Below are positions 55,801 through 64,000 of a stretch of DNA of 64,000 nt, one piece after another. The notes under the pieces are model-generated. The model ran no database searches. It worked only from the letters and a program-made list of their open reading frames with translations, and had not been told where the DNA came from. The translations under genes were made by a program, and so were the position numbers. Location: contig NZ_WACR01000006.1 of the NCBI RefSeq assembly GCF_008806325.1, forward strand, positions 62,001 through 126,000. Reading direction: 5' to 3'. Origin of the DNA: Salibacter halophilus (lineage in GTDB: Bacteria > Bacteroidota > Bacteroidia > Flavobacteriales_G > Salibacteraceae). Every line of letters starts with the position of its first letter. Within the stretch, counting starts at the first letter, position 1.

Positions 55801-57000
55801 ATGCACAGCAAAACCTTTTCTTTAAGTTCGTTAGATACTGTTAAACAGGCTAATATAGATGATCTTGTCGAGTCAAATAAAATTGCTGTGATTCATGAAT
55901 GGCTGAGCACAAAAGCCGGATCAGAACAAGTTACGAGAAGAATAATTGAGCTTCTCAAATACAAAGTTGAGGTTTTTGCTACTGTTGACTTCATGAGTAA
56001 GAAGGACAGGGAGTCAATTTTTGGGAACTTAATTCCAAAAACATCATTCATTCAAAAACTCCCAATTGCTCGTAGACATTTTCGCTATTACCTTCCAATT
56101 TTTCCATTTGCTGTGAGAAGTCATGACTTAAAAGATTATGATGTACTTATTTCGAGTTCACATGCTTTTGCACATGGAATTAAAAAGAGAAAAGGGCAAA
56201 TACACATTTCTTATTGCCACACTCCAATGCGCTATATATGGGATATGAGAGACTTGTATCTCAAGGCTAACAACCTCGATAAAGGAATTTTGTCAGTAGG
56301 AAGTAACCTTTTATCAAACATATTCAGAGCCTGGGATTCCAGAGTGTCAAAAAACGTTGACTATTACATTTCAAACTCAAAATTCACAGCCAGCAGGATA
56401 AAGCGTTTTTATGGTAGAAAAGCTAAAGTGATTTATCCTCCTGTAAATGTTGATAGGTTCGAATTAGGTGAAAAACGAGAGGATTATTATTTCACAGCTT
56501 CAAGGCTTGTATGCTACAAAAAAGTGGATTTAATAGTTGAAGCTTTCAGTAAAATGCCAGAGAAGAAGCTGGTTATTGTAGGAGATGGCAGTGACAAGGA
56601 AAAAATTGAAAAGATGGCTACTCCCAATGTCAAAGTTTTATCTCACTTAAAATTCGATGATTTTCATCGTTATTTGAGAAGAGCCAGGGGATTCATCTTT
56701 GCAGGTAAAGAAGACTTTGGTATCACAATGGTTGAAGCTCAGGCTTGTGGAACACCACTTATTGCTTACGGAAAGGGAGGAGCTTCTGAAATCGTAAAGC
56801 CGAATAAAACAGGAGTTCTTTTCAAAGAACAAACCGTTGATTCACTAACAAAAGCTGTTATTGATTTTGAAGAAAACCATGAACACAAACTTTCTCATGT
56901 AGAAATTAAAGAGAACGCAAACAGGTTTAGTATTTCAAGATTCAATGAGGAGATGAGCTCCTTTATAAACCAATGTGTAAATGAGAAATCTGGTTCATAA
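55801..57000 (+). CDS. Family 4 glycosyltransferase
   Basis: Transfers a sugar from a nucleotide donor in exopolysaccharide synthesis; 399 aa from the ATG at 55801 (MHSKTFSLSSLD). A TTG at 55780 is in frame but unlikely. IAVIHEWLSTKAGSEQV is the acceptor-side GT4 start; GKEDFGITMVEAQACGTPLIAYGKGGASEIV is the EX7E donor-site motif. It is the first gene of the polysaccharide cluster and overlaps the next gene by 20 bp. Confidence 0.92.
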   Translation: MHSKTFSLSSLDTVKQANIDDLVESNKIAVIHEWLSTKAGSEQVTRRIIELLKYKVEVFATVDFMSKKDRESIFGNLIPKTSFIQKLPIARRHFRYYLPIFPFAVRSHDLKDYDVLISSSHAFAHGIKKRKGQIHISYCHTPMRYIWDMRDLYLKANNLDKGILSVGSNLLSNIFRAWDSRVSKNVDYYISNSKFTASRIKRFYGRKAKVIYPPVNVDRFELGEKREDYYFTASRLVCYKKVDLIVEAFSKMPEKKLVIVGDGSDKEKIEKMATPNVKVLSHLKFDDFHRYLRRARGFIFAGKEDFGITMVEAQACGTPLIAYGKGGASEIVKPNKTGVLFKEQTVDSLTKAVIDFEENHEHKLSHVEIKENANRFSISRFNEEMSSFINQCVNEKSGS

Positions 57001-59230
57001 ACTCAGGCTTTTTGAAGTTAGTCTCCTGTTTTTTTGTTGTTTCCCACTTGTTATAGACCTCAAAATAAAAGCATTGATTGCTATCCTTTTTGGCCTACTT
57101 CAGGTATTTCTAATTTTTTTTCAACCCTACAAAAGCAAGTCAAAAGGCGTATTACTGCCATTTATTATGGTTTTACCGTTTCTCTATTTGCTCGTAACAT
57201 TATTGTATTCAAGCAATGTAGATCAGGGAATCAAGTCTTATGAACGGTATTCCATAATTCTGATTATTCCCTGGGTTTTTTACGCTAACAGGTCATATTT
57301 TAATGGAGCTACACTTAAAAAAGTTTTCGCCTTTTTTGCTGTAGTAATATCAATACTAGTCGTTTATGCTGTTTCTACTATGATATTTGCAGGGACATTC
57401 CACGAAATGTTAAACTCAAAAGCAGGATATTATATAGTCAGAACCAAATTTGAATCGGTAACAGGGTTACACCCAACTTACTTTTCTATTTATGCCGGCA
57501 TAGCGATAGTTGGACTCGTTCATTTCGTCATCAACACCACTAAAAGGAAATATCACTTTCCCGTTTTTGTGTTATTGTCCATTCTCACTGTAGGGTTACT
57601 GGTAGCATCTTCCAAGATGTTGATTTTTTCAACTGTATTGAGTGTCATCTTTGTTGTTAGAAAGTATCTCAAGCAGCGTAAGTATTTAATTATATCAGGA
57701 TTTTCAATTTTGATCATTGCTGTTTTATTGATTTCGCTAAAACCTACCAGGCAAAGGTTGACTGAGTTTTATTCTGCAATCACGACTAAATCTGTTGATC
57801 ACAACAACCCTGACGGAATGCGAAAGATAATTTACAGTTCTTCAGTAGACGCTGTAATAAACAACTTTTGGGTTGGATCGGGGCTTGGAGATGAGCAAAA
57901 TGAACTCAACAAAATATATTCAATAAAGGGATATGACTTTGCTGTAGAAAAAGAATACAACACCCATAACCAATACCTTCACTTTACTTTAGTTGGAGGT
58001 ATTATCGGTCTGTTTTTGTTTGTGCTTTTGCTTTTAACCCATTTGGTAATAGCTAAAATTTCAAATAATGATCTTTATAAAGCTGTGTTGATAATATTCA
58101 CTTTGAGCTTTTGTACAGAAAACATACTGAATAGGCAGGACGGAATTTTTGTCTTTGCTTTTTTTACTGCTTTACTTCCATATGCATCCTGGAAGAGTAT
58201 TGAAGGACAGGTTTTTGTTAACGGGAAATTCTTAAAACAAAAACTCACAGGCGTTCAAAGGTTTGCCGGTGAGATTATCAACCAGTTTGATAAGAATAAA
58301 ATCCAACACAAAATCATAAGACCCAATCAAAAAAACGCTATTTGGTTAATTCTATGGGAACAGGTTCTCTTGCCTTTTTACCTCCTTGTTTGCGGAAGAC
58401 CGGTGTTGGTCAATTTATGCAATATCGCTCCGGTAGTGTATCCGGCTAATATTGTCATAATCCACGACCTGGCATTTTTGGAAAACAAAAACTGGTATTC
58501 AAAACCATTTCAACTTTGGTACAACTATGCAATTCCGCGAGTTGCTTTAAAAGCTTTGAGAATAGGGTCGGTCAGTAATTTTACAAAGAATGAATTACTG
58601 GGTCATTTCGACATCCCCAGTTACAAGGTGAAGGTTCTGTACAACGGAATTCCAACGTTTAAGAGCAGTTTAGATATTGATGAGCCTATTGTAAAAGGAA
58701 ATTACGCCCTGTCTGTTGGATCAATAAACAAAAGAAAGAACCAGGAAACATTGATAAGGGCTTTTCTAGAAAACAAAGACTTGCCTGTCAAACTGGTTTT
58801 AGCTGGAAGTATTGACGAAAAGCTTTTTGGAGATTCGGATCTGACCGAAAAAATAAATACAGCAGAAAACATTGAGTTTATCGAAAGTCCGGGAGATAGT
58901 GAGTTGATCAATCTCTATAAAAATGCAGATTTGACTTTTTATATCCCTTTTTACGAGGGATTTGGACTTCCTGTACTGGAATCTTTCTATTTTAAAAAAC
59001 CAACGGTTGTGTCAAATATCGAAGTGTTCAACGAGTTATACAGCGATTTTGCAGTTTTTGCAGATCCAAATGATGTAACCGATATAGCTGATAAATGCAG
59101 AGAGACTTTTAATAATCGACACAGCATTATTGAAACAATGAACGATCAAGAGGGAAGTATTACAAATAGGTTTTCATATAAAAAGACTGCTTTAGAACTG
59201 TATAAATTAATAAAACCTCTTACCTTTTGA
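56981..59230 (+). CDS. O-antigen ligase/polymerase fused to a family 4 glycosyltransferase
   Basis: A 749-aa two-part protein. Residues 1-403 are a polytopic membrane protein with about 10-12 helices and a large external loop between later helices (LTEFYSAITTKSVDHNNPDGMR ... YDFAVEKEYNTHNQYLHFTL), as in Wzy/WaaL O-antigen ligases; GSGLGDEQNE and HNQYLH are typical. After YASWKSIEGQ a cytoplasmic GT4 domain starts (VFVNGKFLKQKLTGVQRFAGE) and ends with the donor motif YIPFYEGFGLPVLESFYFKKP. The two activities are usually separate genes. A lost stop codon or sequencing error cannot be excluded, but the frame is continuous for over 2 kb. Confidence 0.82.
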   Translation: MRNLVHKLRLFEVSLLFFCCFPLVIDLKIKALIAILFGLLQVFLIFFQPYKSKSKGVLLPFIMVLPFLYLLVTLLYSSNVDQGIKSYERYSIILIIPWVFYANRSYFNGATLKKVFAFFAVVISILVVYAVSTMIFAGTFHEMLNSKAGYYIVRTKFESVTGLHPTYFSIYAGIAIVGLVHFVINTTKRKYHFPVFVLLSILTVGLLVASSKMLIFSTVLSVIFVVRKYLKQRKYLIISGFSILIIAVLLISLKPTRQRLTEFYSAITTKSVDHNNPDGMRKIIYSSSVDAVINNFWVGSGLGDEQNELNKIYSIKGYDFAVEKEYNTHNQYLHFTLVGGIIGLFLFVLLLLTHLVIAKISNNDLYKAVLIIFTLSFCTENILNRQDGIFVFAFFTALLPYASWKSIEGQVFVNGKFLKQKLTGVQRFAGEIINQFDKNKIQHKIIRPNQKNAIWLILWEQVLLPFYLLVCGRPVLVNLCNIAPVVYPANIVIIHDLAFLENKNWYSKPFQLWYNYAIPRVALKALRIGSVSNFTKNELLGHFDIPSYKVKVLYNGIPTFKSSLDIDEPIVKGNYALSVGSINKRKNQETLIRAFLENKDLPVKLVLAGSIDEKLFGDSDLTEKINTAENIEFIESPGDSELINLYKNADLTFYIPFYEGFGLPVLESFYFKKPTVVSNIEVFNELYSDFAVFADPNDVTDIADKCRETFNNRHSIIETMNDQEGSITNRFSYKKTALELYKLIKPLTF

Positions 59231-59285
59231 ACAACTACAGTATAGAGTGAAAGCATACACCCATGAAGTTAATGGTTAAGTATTC

Positions 59286-59963
59286 ATGAAAATTAAAAAC
59301 AACATAGAGATTGTATCACTGCACATACCCAAGACTGCAGGAACCTCTTTTAGAACAATTTTAAAAGACAAAATTGGTGATAGCAGAGTGGTACGGTTAG
59401 ATATCCACAATAAAAATGATATTCGCCTCAATGAAAAGGCTTTCACTAAAGACAAACTCAGGAATAAGATCAAAGTTGTTCACGGCCATTTCAAATTTGC
59501 TGATATCAAAGAACTATTTGATCTCGATCCATCTGTAAAATATGTAACCTGGTTGAGGGATCCTGTAGATAGAGTTTTGTCTCATTATTATTATCTTATG
59601 AAAATGGCTGCTATCAAAATGGGCGAACAGGCAAAAGATGAGATATTAAGTAAGGTTGGAAAATCACTTGAAGAATATGTTGTTCACGATCAGAACCGAA
59701 ATGAAATCAGTCATTTTCTAGAAGGCTCGTCCTTTGACGACTTTGATTTCATTGGCATTCAAAAAGACTTTGAGAATGAATTGAACAGGTTTAGAAAAGT
59801 GATGGGTTGGTCTAATATTGAAAACCAGCGGCACAATGTCACGGGATCCAAAAAGCCTGCGATTGATAAGAAAACGGTAGAGCTTATTAAATCCTACAAC
59901 GAAAAGGATGTTGAAATCTATGAAGAAGCTCTCAAGAGACATCAAAAAATCGTCAATTCCTGA
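59286..59963 (+). CDS. Sulfotransferase-family protein
   Basis: Predicted PAPS-dependent carbohydrate sulfotransferase, 225 aa. The start MKIKNNIEIVSLHIPKTAGTSF has the 5'-phosphosulfate-binding loop PKTAGTS; KYVTWLRDPVDRVLSHYYY is the 3'-phosphate-binding region. It lies in the polysaccharide cluster, 3 bp before the next gene, and would sulfate the product; sulfated polysaccharides are common in marine bacteria. Confidence 0.87.
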   Translation: MKIKNNIEIVSLHIPKTAGTSFRTILKDKIGDSRVVRLDIHNKNDIRLNEKAFTKDKLRNKIKVVHGHFKFADIKELFDLDPSVKYVTWLRDPVDRVLSHYYYLMKMAAIKMGEQAKDEILSKVGKSLEEYVVHDQNRNEISHFLEGSSFDDFDFIGIQKDFENELNRFRKVMGWSNIENQRHNVTGSKKPAIDKKTVELIKSYNEKDVEIYEEALKRHQKIVNS

Positions 59964-59966
59964 TTC

Positions 59967-61949
59967 ATGGTTTGGTTAGGAGCTTATCCACAGTCGGGAA
60001 GGGAGTTGGTTGAAGACATCTTTACAGATTGCTTTGGCTTTAGCGTTAGACACTTCACTAAAAACACCGGTGAACGCCTAAAGTATGAAGACAACACATT
60101 GTACACTACCAATAATCTACCTGATGAAGTCCCGGCTCATGGGACTAAAAAAATATTTATAGTTAGAGATGGGAGATCTGCCAACACCGGACTTGTTTTA
60201 AACGCCTTATCCAACCTGGGCTCTAAAAAAACTTTCGATGACATCTTTTACGAATCTCTTGTGGCGTCAAACAGAAGCTACTTTGGCGGATGGAAAGAAC
60301 ACACAAAACAATGGTCAAAAGAGTCGGGAATTATACTCAGATATGAAGATTTAATAAAAGACTTTAAAAAAGAAATAGACCGGCTTGCTGAGTATTTAGA
60401 AGTTGAAATTAAAAAGTATCCAGAAACGCTAAACGATTATAGACATCCCAAAGAAACAGATTGGCAAAATCACCTTACGGAGTACAACCACGATCTTTTT
60501 TGGGCTTATAATCGAGAGTTTATGGAGAAGTTCGGTTATGAATACAACGGTGAGCTAAGGGATCAAATAACGGGCATCGATTACGATATATTACAAAAAC
60601 TAGGAGTCAGCCAAAACACCAGTCATCATCAAAAAGCTATTCTTATAGAGTCGAACAAGCTATTGATGCATCAAAATGACGGAGTTAAAAGATATCTCAT
60701 CGAGTTGTTAAAAGCGTTGTACCAAACTCAAAAAACAGAGAATTCACCCTGGAAAATCGACTTATTGATTACAGGAAAAGTCGTTTCGTTACGTGAATAC
60801 GGTAAAACGGCTTTTGACTCTGAAAAGCGAAAGAACAATTTCAATAAGCTCTCGAAAATACTTTTCAAGCTGAATAACGGGTTAAGAGCTGTGGTTAGCG
60901 ATAAAAAATACGACAGCATAAAAGGATTGTACAAAAAAGGAGTGGTCAAAATAGGGCTTAAACCATTCAAGAATATTGCGCGAGTTATTTATGTTATTGA
61001 TAGAGCATTAAAAGGGAAAAAGACAGCAAAAGACAATTACACCTCTAATATTGTCAACCTCGATTTGAGCCATTACGATTTAATTCATGTGCCCCTACCA
61101 CAACACTACGAACCATTTAAGAATACCTCATCAAACTTTTTGCTCACAGTTCATGATTTAACACATAAGAAACTAAAGAACTATCACACCAGGAGAAACA
61201 TCCAACTTGCAGAAAAAGGATTTAATCACTTCATTGAAAAAGAAACGAAGTTTTTATCCATTTCTAACTCTACAAAAAAGGATCTGACTGACCAGTATGA
61301 TATAGATCCACAAAGAGTACATACTGTATATGAAGCAGCTAATAACGATGCATTTAAACCTGAATTAAACTCAAACAAACTCGAGTTCATATCAGGGAAG
61401 TACAACATTCCCGATAAACCGTTTTTATTCACCTTGTCAACTCTAGAGCCACGTAAAAACTTAATCAACACGATTAAGGCATTTGAGTTGCTATTGAAAA
61501 ACCATCCACAGCTTGATATAAATCTTGTTATTGGAGGCAGAAAGGGGTGGAAAGTGAAAGAGTTGAGTAATCTTAAAAACCTCAGCAATATCTATTTTAC
61601 AGGCTTTATCGATGAAGGAGATTTGAGTTCAATTTACAGCCGGGCACTCGGTTTTTGCTACATCTCATTCTACGAAGGGTTCGGACTACCGCCATTAGAA
61701 GCCATGTCTTGTGGAGTTCCCGTTATTTTTGGAAATAACAGCTCAATGAAAGAGTTGTACACAGGGTATGGATTAGCTGCCGATCCGTCCAATGTTGAGG
61801 AGATTAGCGAAAAGATGTACGAACTGGTAGAAAATAACCAAAAAACCAATGAGCTGAAACTTAAGTCGCTAAAAAGGTCATTTGATTTTTCCTGGAGCAA
61901 AACAGCAATAGAAACGCTCAGTGTTTACGATAAACTAACAGTTGAATAA
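59967..61949 (+). CDS. Sulfotransferase-like domain fused to a family 4 glycosyltransferase
   Basis: A 660-aa two-domain protein. Residues 1-195 resemble a P-loop sulfotransferase: WLGAYPQSGRELVEDIF is a degenerate PSB loop, KKIFIVRDGRSANTGLV the 3'-phosphate-binding region, and ILRYEDLIKDFKKEIDRLAEYL the following helix. Residues about 220-660 are a GT4 enzyme: NKLLMHQNDGVKRYLIELL, LTVHDLTH, TLEPRKNLINTIKAF and YISFYEGFGLPPLEAMSCGVPV. The fusion suggests the sugar is added and sulfated by one protein. The stop TAA directly abuts the next ATG (TAAATG). Confidence 0.82.
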   Translation: MVWLGAYPQSGRELVEDIFTDCFGFSVRHFTKNTGERLKYEDNTLYTTNNLPDEVPAHGTKKIFIVRDGRSANTGLVLNALSNLGSKKTFDDIFYESLVASNRSYFGGWKEHTKQWSKESGIILRYEDLIKDFKKEIDRLAEYLEVEIKKYPETLNDYRHPKETDWQNHLTEYNHDLFWAYNREFMEKFGYEYNGELRDQITGIDYDILQKLGVSQNTSHHQKAILIESNKLLMHQNDGVKRYLIELLKALYQTQKTENSPWKIDLLITGKVVSLREYGKTAFDSEKRKNNFNKLSKILFKLNNGLRAVVSDKKYDSIKGLYKKGVVKIGLKPFKNIARVIYVIDRALKGKKTAKDNYTSNIVNLDLSHYDLIHVPLPQHYEPFKNTSSNFLLTVHDLTHKKLKNYHTRRNIQLAEKGFNHFIEKETKFLSISNSTKKDLTDQYDIDPQRVHTVYEAANNDAFKPELNSNKLEFISGKYNIPDKPFLFTLSTLEPRKNLINTIKAFELLLKNHPQLDINLVIGGRKGWKVKELSNLKNLSNIYFTGFIDEGDLSSIYSRALGFCYISFYEGFGLPPLEAMSCGVPVIFGNNSSMKELYTGYGLAADPSNVEEISEKMYELVENNQKTNELKLKSLKRSFDFSWSKTAIETLSVYDKLTVE

Positions 61950-63380
61950 ATGGTTTTTGCGAGTTCACTATTTCTGTTAGTATTCTTGCCGCTATTCCTT
62001 GTAGCCTATCATCTGGCTCCGGTAAGCAAGCGAAACCTTGTCGCATTGATTGCCAGCTTGATTTTTTATATGTGGGGAGCACCCATGTTTTTTTGGATTT
62101 TGATCACACTGCTTATTATCAATTTTTACGTGGTCAGATCCATTGACAGCAACACTAGCCATCATAAGTTCAGCAGAAAAACACTCCTCACTATTTCACT
62201 CATCATCAACCTGGGAACACTTGCTTATTTTAAATATGCTAACTTCTTCGTTGATAATGTAAACTATCTTTTGCAAAACATCGGTTTTAGCTCTGTAGGC
62301 TGGACTGAAGTTGCACTTCCAATCGGTATATCATTCTTTACATTTCAATCGATCACCTACTCACTTGATGTTTACTGGCGAAAAAATGAAGCACTAAAAA
62401 GCATATTTGATTATCTACTTTATATCTTGCTTTTCCCACAATTGATAGCCGGACCAATAATTCGGTTCAATACCATAGCAGGAGAAATTAAAGATAGATC
62501 CAGGAACTATACACTTGAAAACAAACTCAAAGGAGTGTATATCTTTATTATTGGATTATCGAAAAAGGTTTTTATTGCCAATGAGGTTGGAGGCTTTGTG
62601 GACCTGGTTTTTGAGAACAGTGGTGAGCTGTCTTTATTCTATAGCTGGCTCGGAATAGTAGCTTATGCAATTCAAATTTACTTTGATTTTTCAGGCTATT
62701 CAGATATGGCAATAGGATTGGGTAAAATCATGGGCTTTAACTTTCCTGAAAACTTCAAAAGCCCATATACATCAAAATCTATTTCTGAGTTTTGGAGAAG
62801 GTGGCACATCACACTGGGAGCTTTTATGCGTGATTATCTTTACATTCCGTTAGGTGGGAACAGAACCACTAAAACACGAAATTTAATTAATCTCGTGGTT
62901 GTGTTTTTACTTTCAGGATTATGGCATGGAGCCTCCTGGAATTTTGTCATTTGGGGAGCCTGGCACGGTGCTTTTTTGATGCTCGAGCGATTATTTTTGG
63001 GAAAACTTATCAAGAGGTCACCAGGCGTAGTTAACTTGATTTATTGCAACATATTAGTGCTCATCGGGTGGGTGTTTTTCAGAGCCGGGGATCTGACACA
63101 AGCTACAGCATATCTCAAAAATATGGCCGGTGTTAAAAACGGTATGGCTTCTATAGAACTACCGGATAACGGGTTTTTCTTTTTTCTTCTTGCAGGAATT
63201 ATCTTCTCTTTAATCACATTGACGAGTGCTGGTAAAAAAGCAGAGAACTTTTTGTTTTTCTCAGATCACACAAAAAAAGAGCACATTGTACTGAGTTCAG
63301 CGAGTGTCGTTTTATTCGTTGTTTGTGTGAGTTATATATCCGCTTCAGGCTTTAATCCATTTATTTATTTTCGGTTCTGA
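61950..63380 (+). CDS. MBOAT-family O-acyltransferase (AlgI-like)
   Basis: Membrane-bound O-acyltransferase, 476 aa and about 11 helices, which moves acetyl groups across the membrane for polysaccharide O-acetylation. SEFWRRWHITLGAFMRDYLYIPLGG is the family signature with the conserved histidine, and LWHGASWNFVIWGAWHGAFLMLE has the second histidine. It is followed 2 bp later by an AlgJ/AlgX-like gene, the usual partner. Its start codon abuts the fusion gene's stop. Confidence 0.94.
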   Translation: MVFASSLFLLVFLPLFLVAYHLAPVSKRNLVALIASLIFYMWGAPMFFWILITLLIINFYVVRSIDSNTSHHKFSRKTLLTISLIINLGTLAYFKYANFFVDNVNYLLQNIGFSSVGWTEVALPIGISFFTFQSITYSLDVYWRKNEALKSIFDYLLYILLFPQLIAGPIIRFNTIAGEIKDRSRNYTLENKLKGVYIFIIGLSKKVFIANEVGGFVDLVFENSGELSLFYSWLGIVAYAIQIYFDFSGYSDMAIGLGKIMGFNFPENFKSPYTSKSISEFWRRWHITLGAFMRDYLYIPLGGNRTTKTRNLINLVVVFLLSGLWHGASWNFVIWGAWHGAFLMLERLFLGKLIKRSPGVVNLIYCNILVLIGWVFFRAGDLTQATAYLKNMAGVKNGMASIELPDNGFFFFLLAGIIFSLITLTSAGKKAENFLFFSDHTKKEHIVLSSASVVLFVVCVSYISASGFNPFIYFRF

Positions 63381-63382
63381 TT

Positions 63383-64000
63383 ATGAAAAGGGTTGACCAC
63401 AAAAAAGGATTATTAATTGCGCTTTTGATCGTGCTTGCTTTTCCCCTTATAACCGGGTTATTTTCAATTCAAATAGGGACAAAGCTACACCGCTCTAAAG
63501 AGGCACAGCCACCTGATGAGATTACAATGAGCTCTTGGTTCAACGGTAGTTGGCAAGACCAGGTTGTGAGTTATGTTAATGATCACATTGGTTGTTTTCC
63601 ACTTTTTGTCAAAATTCACAACCAACTTGAGTATTTCTTTTTTGGCAACATCCACACTCGCGATATCATTAAAGGGAAAGAGAACTATTTATTTGAAAAC
63701 ACCTATGTAAATGCACTTTACGGAAAAGACGAAATAGATGACTCAATAGTCGTCAATAATACGAGAAAGCTGAGGCAGCTTCAGGATACTTTAAATTCGC
63801 TTGGAAAACCACTGATCTTTTGCATGGCGGCTAATAAGGCCGTTTATTTCAGCGAGTTGCTACCAAAAGTTACTTCTGCTAATACGAACTACTCAAAATA
63901 CCTGAGGGAGTTTGAGCGTCAAAATGTCAATCACATCGACTGCAATGGCTGGTTTTTAGACATGAAAGATTCACTTGACCACGCTTTATTTCCTCAGTTT
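63383..64000 (+). CDS. AlgJ/AlgX-like polysaccharide O-acetyltransferase partner (3' end outside window)
   Basis: The open frame from the ATG at 63383 (MKRVDHKKGLLIALLIVL) has no stop to the window end: 206 codons visible. A single N-terminal membrane anchor (about 9-30) is followed by WFNGSWQDQVVSYVNDHIG and IHNQLEYFFFGNIHTRDIIKGKENYLFENTYVN, the start pattern of the AlgJ/AlgX SGNH-like acetyltransferase domain (region from about residue 115 on). Catalytic residues lie beyond the visible part or are not certain. Its position after an MBOAT gene supports the call. Confidence 0.78.
   Translation, partial: MKRVDHKKGLLIALLIVLAFPLITGLFSIQIGTKLHRSKEAQPPDEITMSSWFNGSWQDQVVSYVNDHIGCFPLFVKIHNQLEYFFFGNIHTRDIIKGKENYLFENTYVNALYGKDEIDDSIVVNNTRKLRQLQDTLNSLGKPLIFCMAANKAVYFSELLPKVTSANTNYSKYLREFERQNVNHIDCNGWFLDMKDSLDHALFPQF

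Larger units (their letters stand above)
479..62141. repeat. Dispersed 11-bp motif family, GGNTCTGACC + purine (30 exact copies)
   Basis: Starts of exact copies reading GGNTCTGACC on the plus strand: 1910, 5461, 7908, 8459, 12622, 19982, 21485, 28020, 29384, 30902, 36260, 37434, 38852, 42580, 47287, 53651, 58837. Starts of the reverse form GGTCAGANCC: 479, 6993, 12577, 31522, 34309, 39118, 43420, 45045, 47566, 50248, 54121, 55501, 62132. The N is T 11 times, A 10, C 8 and G once; the base after CC is a purine in 29 of 30. Many one-mismatch copies also exist. This entry lists the family; the bases between copies are not part of it. Confidence 0.85.

Noticed and set aside
479-62141. Motif as Chi or KOPS-type polar sequence
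   Set aside because: Orientation is 17:13 within the window, without the strong strand bias those sequences show. A replication-terminus or origin switch inside the window could mask bias, but both orientations are interspersed throughout.

Overview
The window comes from a chromosome of the phylum Bacteroidota, probably a marine member of Flavobacteriales or a near relative. The evidence is several secreted proteins with type IX secretion (T9SS) C-terminal sorting domains, a PorZ-like T9SS protein, a TonB-dependent receptor with a carboxypeptidase-regulatory N-terminus, DUF4175 and DUF6089-like proteins, promoters of the TTG / TAnnTTTG type, and few clear Shine-Dalgarno sequences. The species cannot be named from the sequence alone.

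Layout. 1-12.6 kb: 3' part of a TonB-dependent receptor, a secreted alpha/beta hydrolase, aspartate-semialdehyde dehydrogenase (asd), and two giant secreted repeat proteins. 12.6-13.8 kb: a PfkB sugar/nucleoside kinase and tRNA-Asn. 13.8-16.0 kb: a small accessory island of two gene cassettes bounded by attC-like folded repeats; the second carries a membrane protein with a degenerate ion-channel pore and a TIR-like protein, a plausible new defence pair. 16.0-20.9 kb: a methionine synthesis operon (split metH, then metF) behind a SAM-I riboswitch. 20.9-27 kb: a Pif1-like helicase, an antitoxin next to a toxin gene killed by a nonsense codon, a membrane protein, an SH3 protein and a secreted beta-helix protein. 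27-32 kb: a CPA2 antiporter, Tex and RecO. 32-41 kb: PorZ, MnmG, YbeY and a DUF4175 protein on the minus strand, with two ParB-binding parS sites around mnmG, then an outer-membrane protein. 41-49 kb: gltX, folB, tRNA-Cys, a thioredoxin-like protein, a nucleoid-associated protein, a MORN-repeat protein, rpiB, a DksA/TraR-type zinc protein and a methyltransferase. 49-55.6 kb: a SulP transporter, a PiT-like / degenerate aquaporin-like pair, and a photolyase / flavin reductase / SDR group. 55.8-64 kb: an exopolysaccharide cluster with two glycosyltransferase fusion proteins, a sulfotransferase, an MBOAT acyltransferase and the start of an AlgJ/AlgX-like protein.

Two signals go beyond ordinary annotation. 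First, a non-palindromic motif, GGNTCTGACC followed by a purine, occurs exactly 30 times on the two strands in 64 kb, where about 0.5 would be expected for nine fixed bases. It occurs in several reading frames and in intergenic DNA, with a balanced orientation (17:13). It behaves like a DNA uptake sequence or a HIP1-like genome motif, and one inverted pair sits between two convergent genes. Second, in the 14-16 kb cassettes the start of each gene unit is the exact inverse of the end of the same unit. That is the geometry left by circular cassettes of the integron type, although the core sequence differs from the canonical integron one.

All coordinates and motif counts were read by eye. Function calls rest on recognised motifs, not on database searches.
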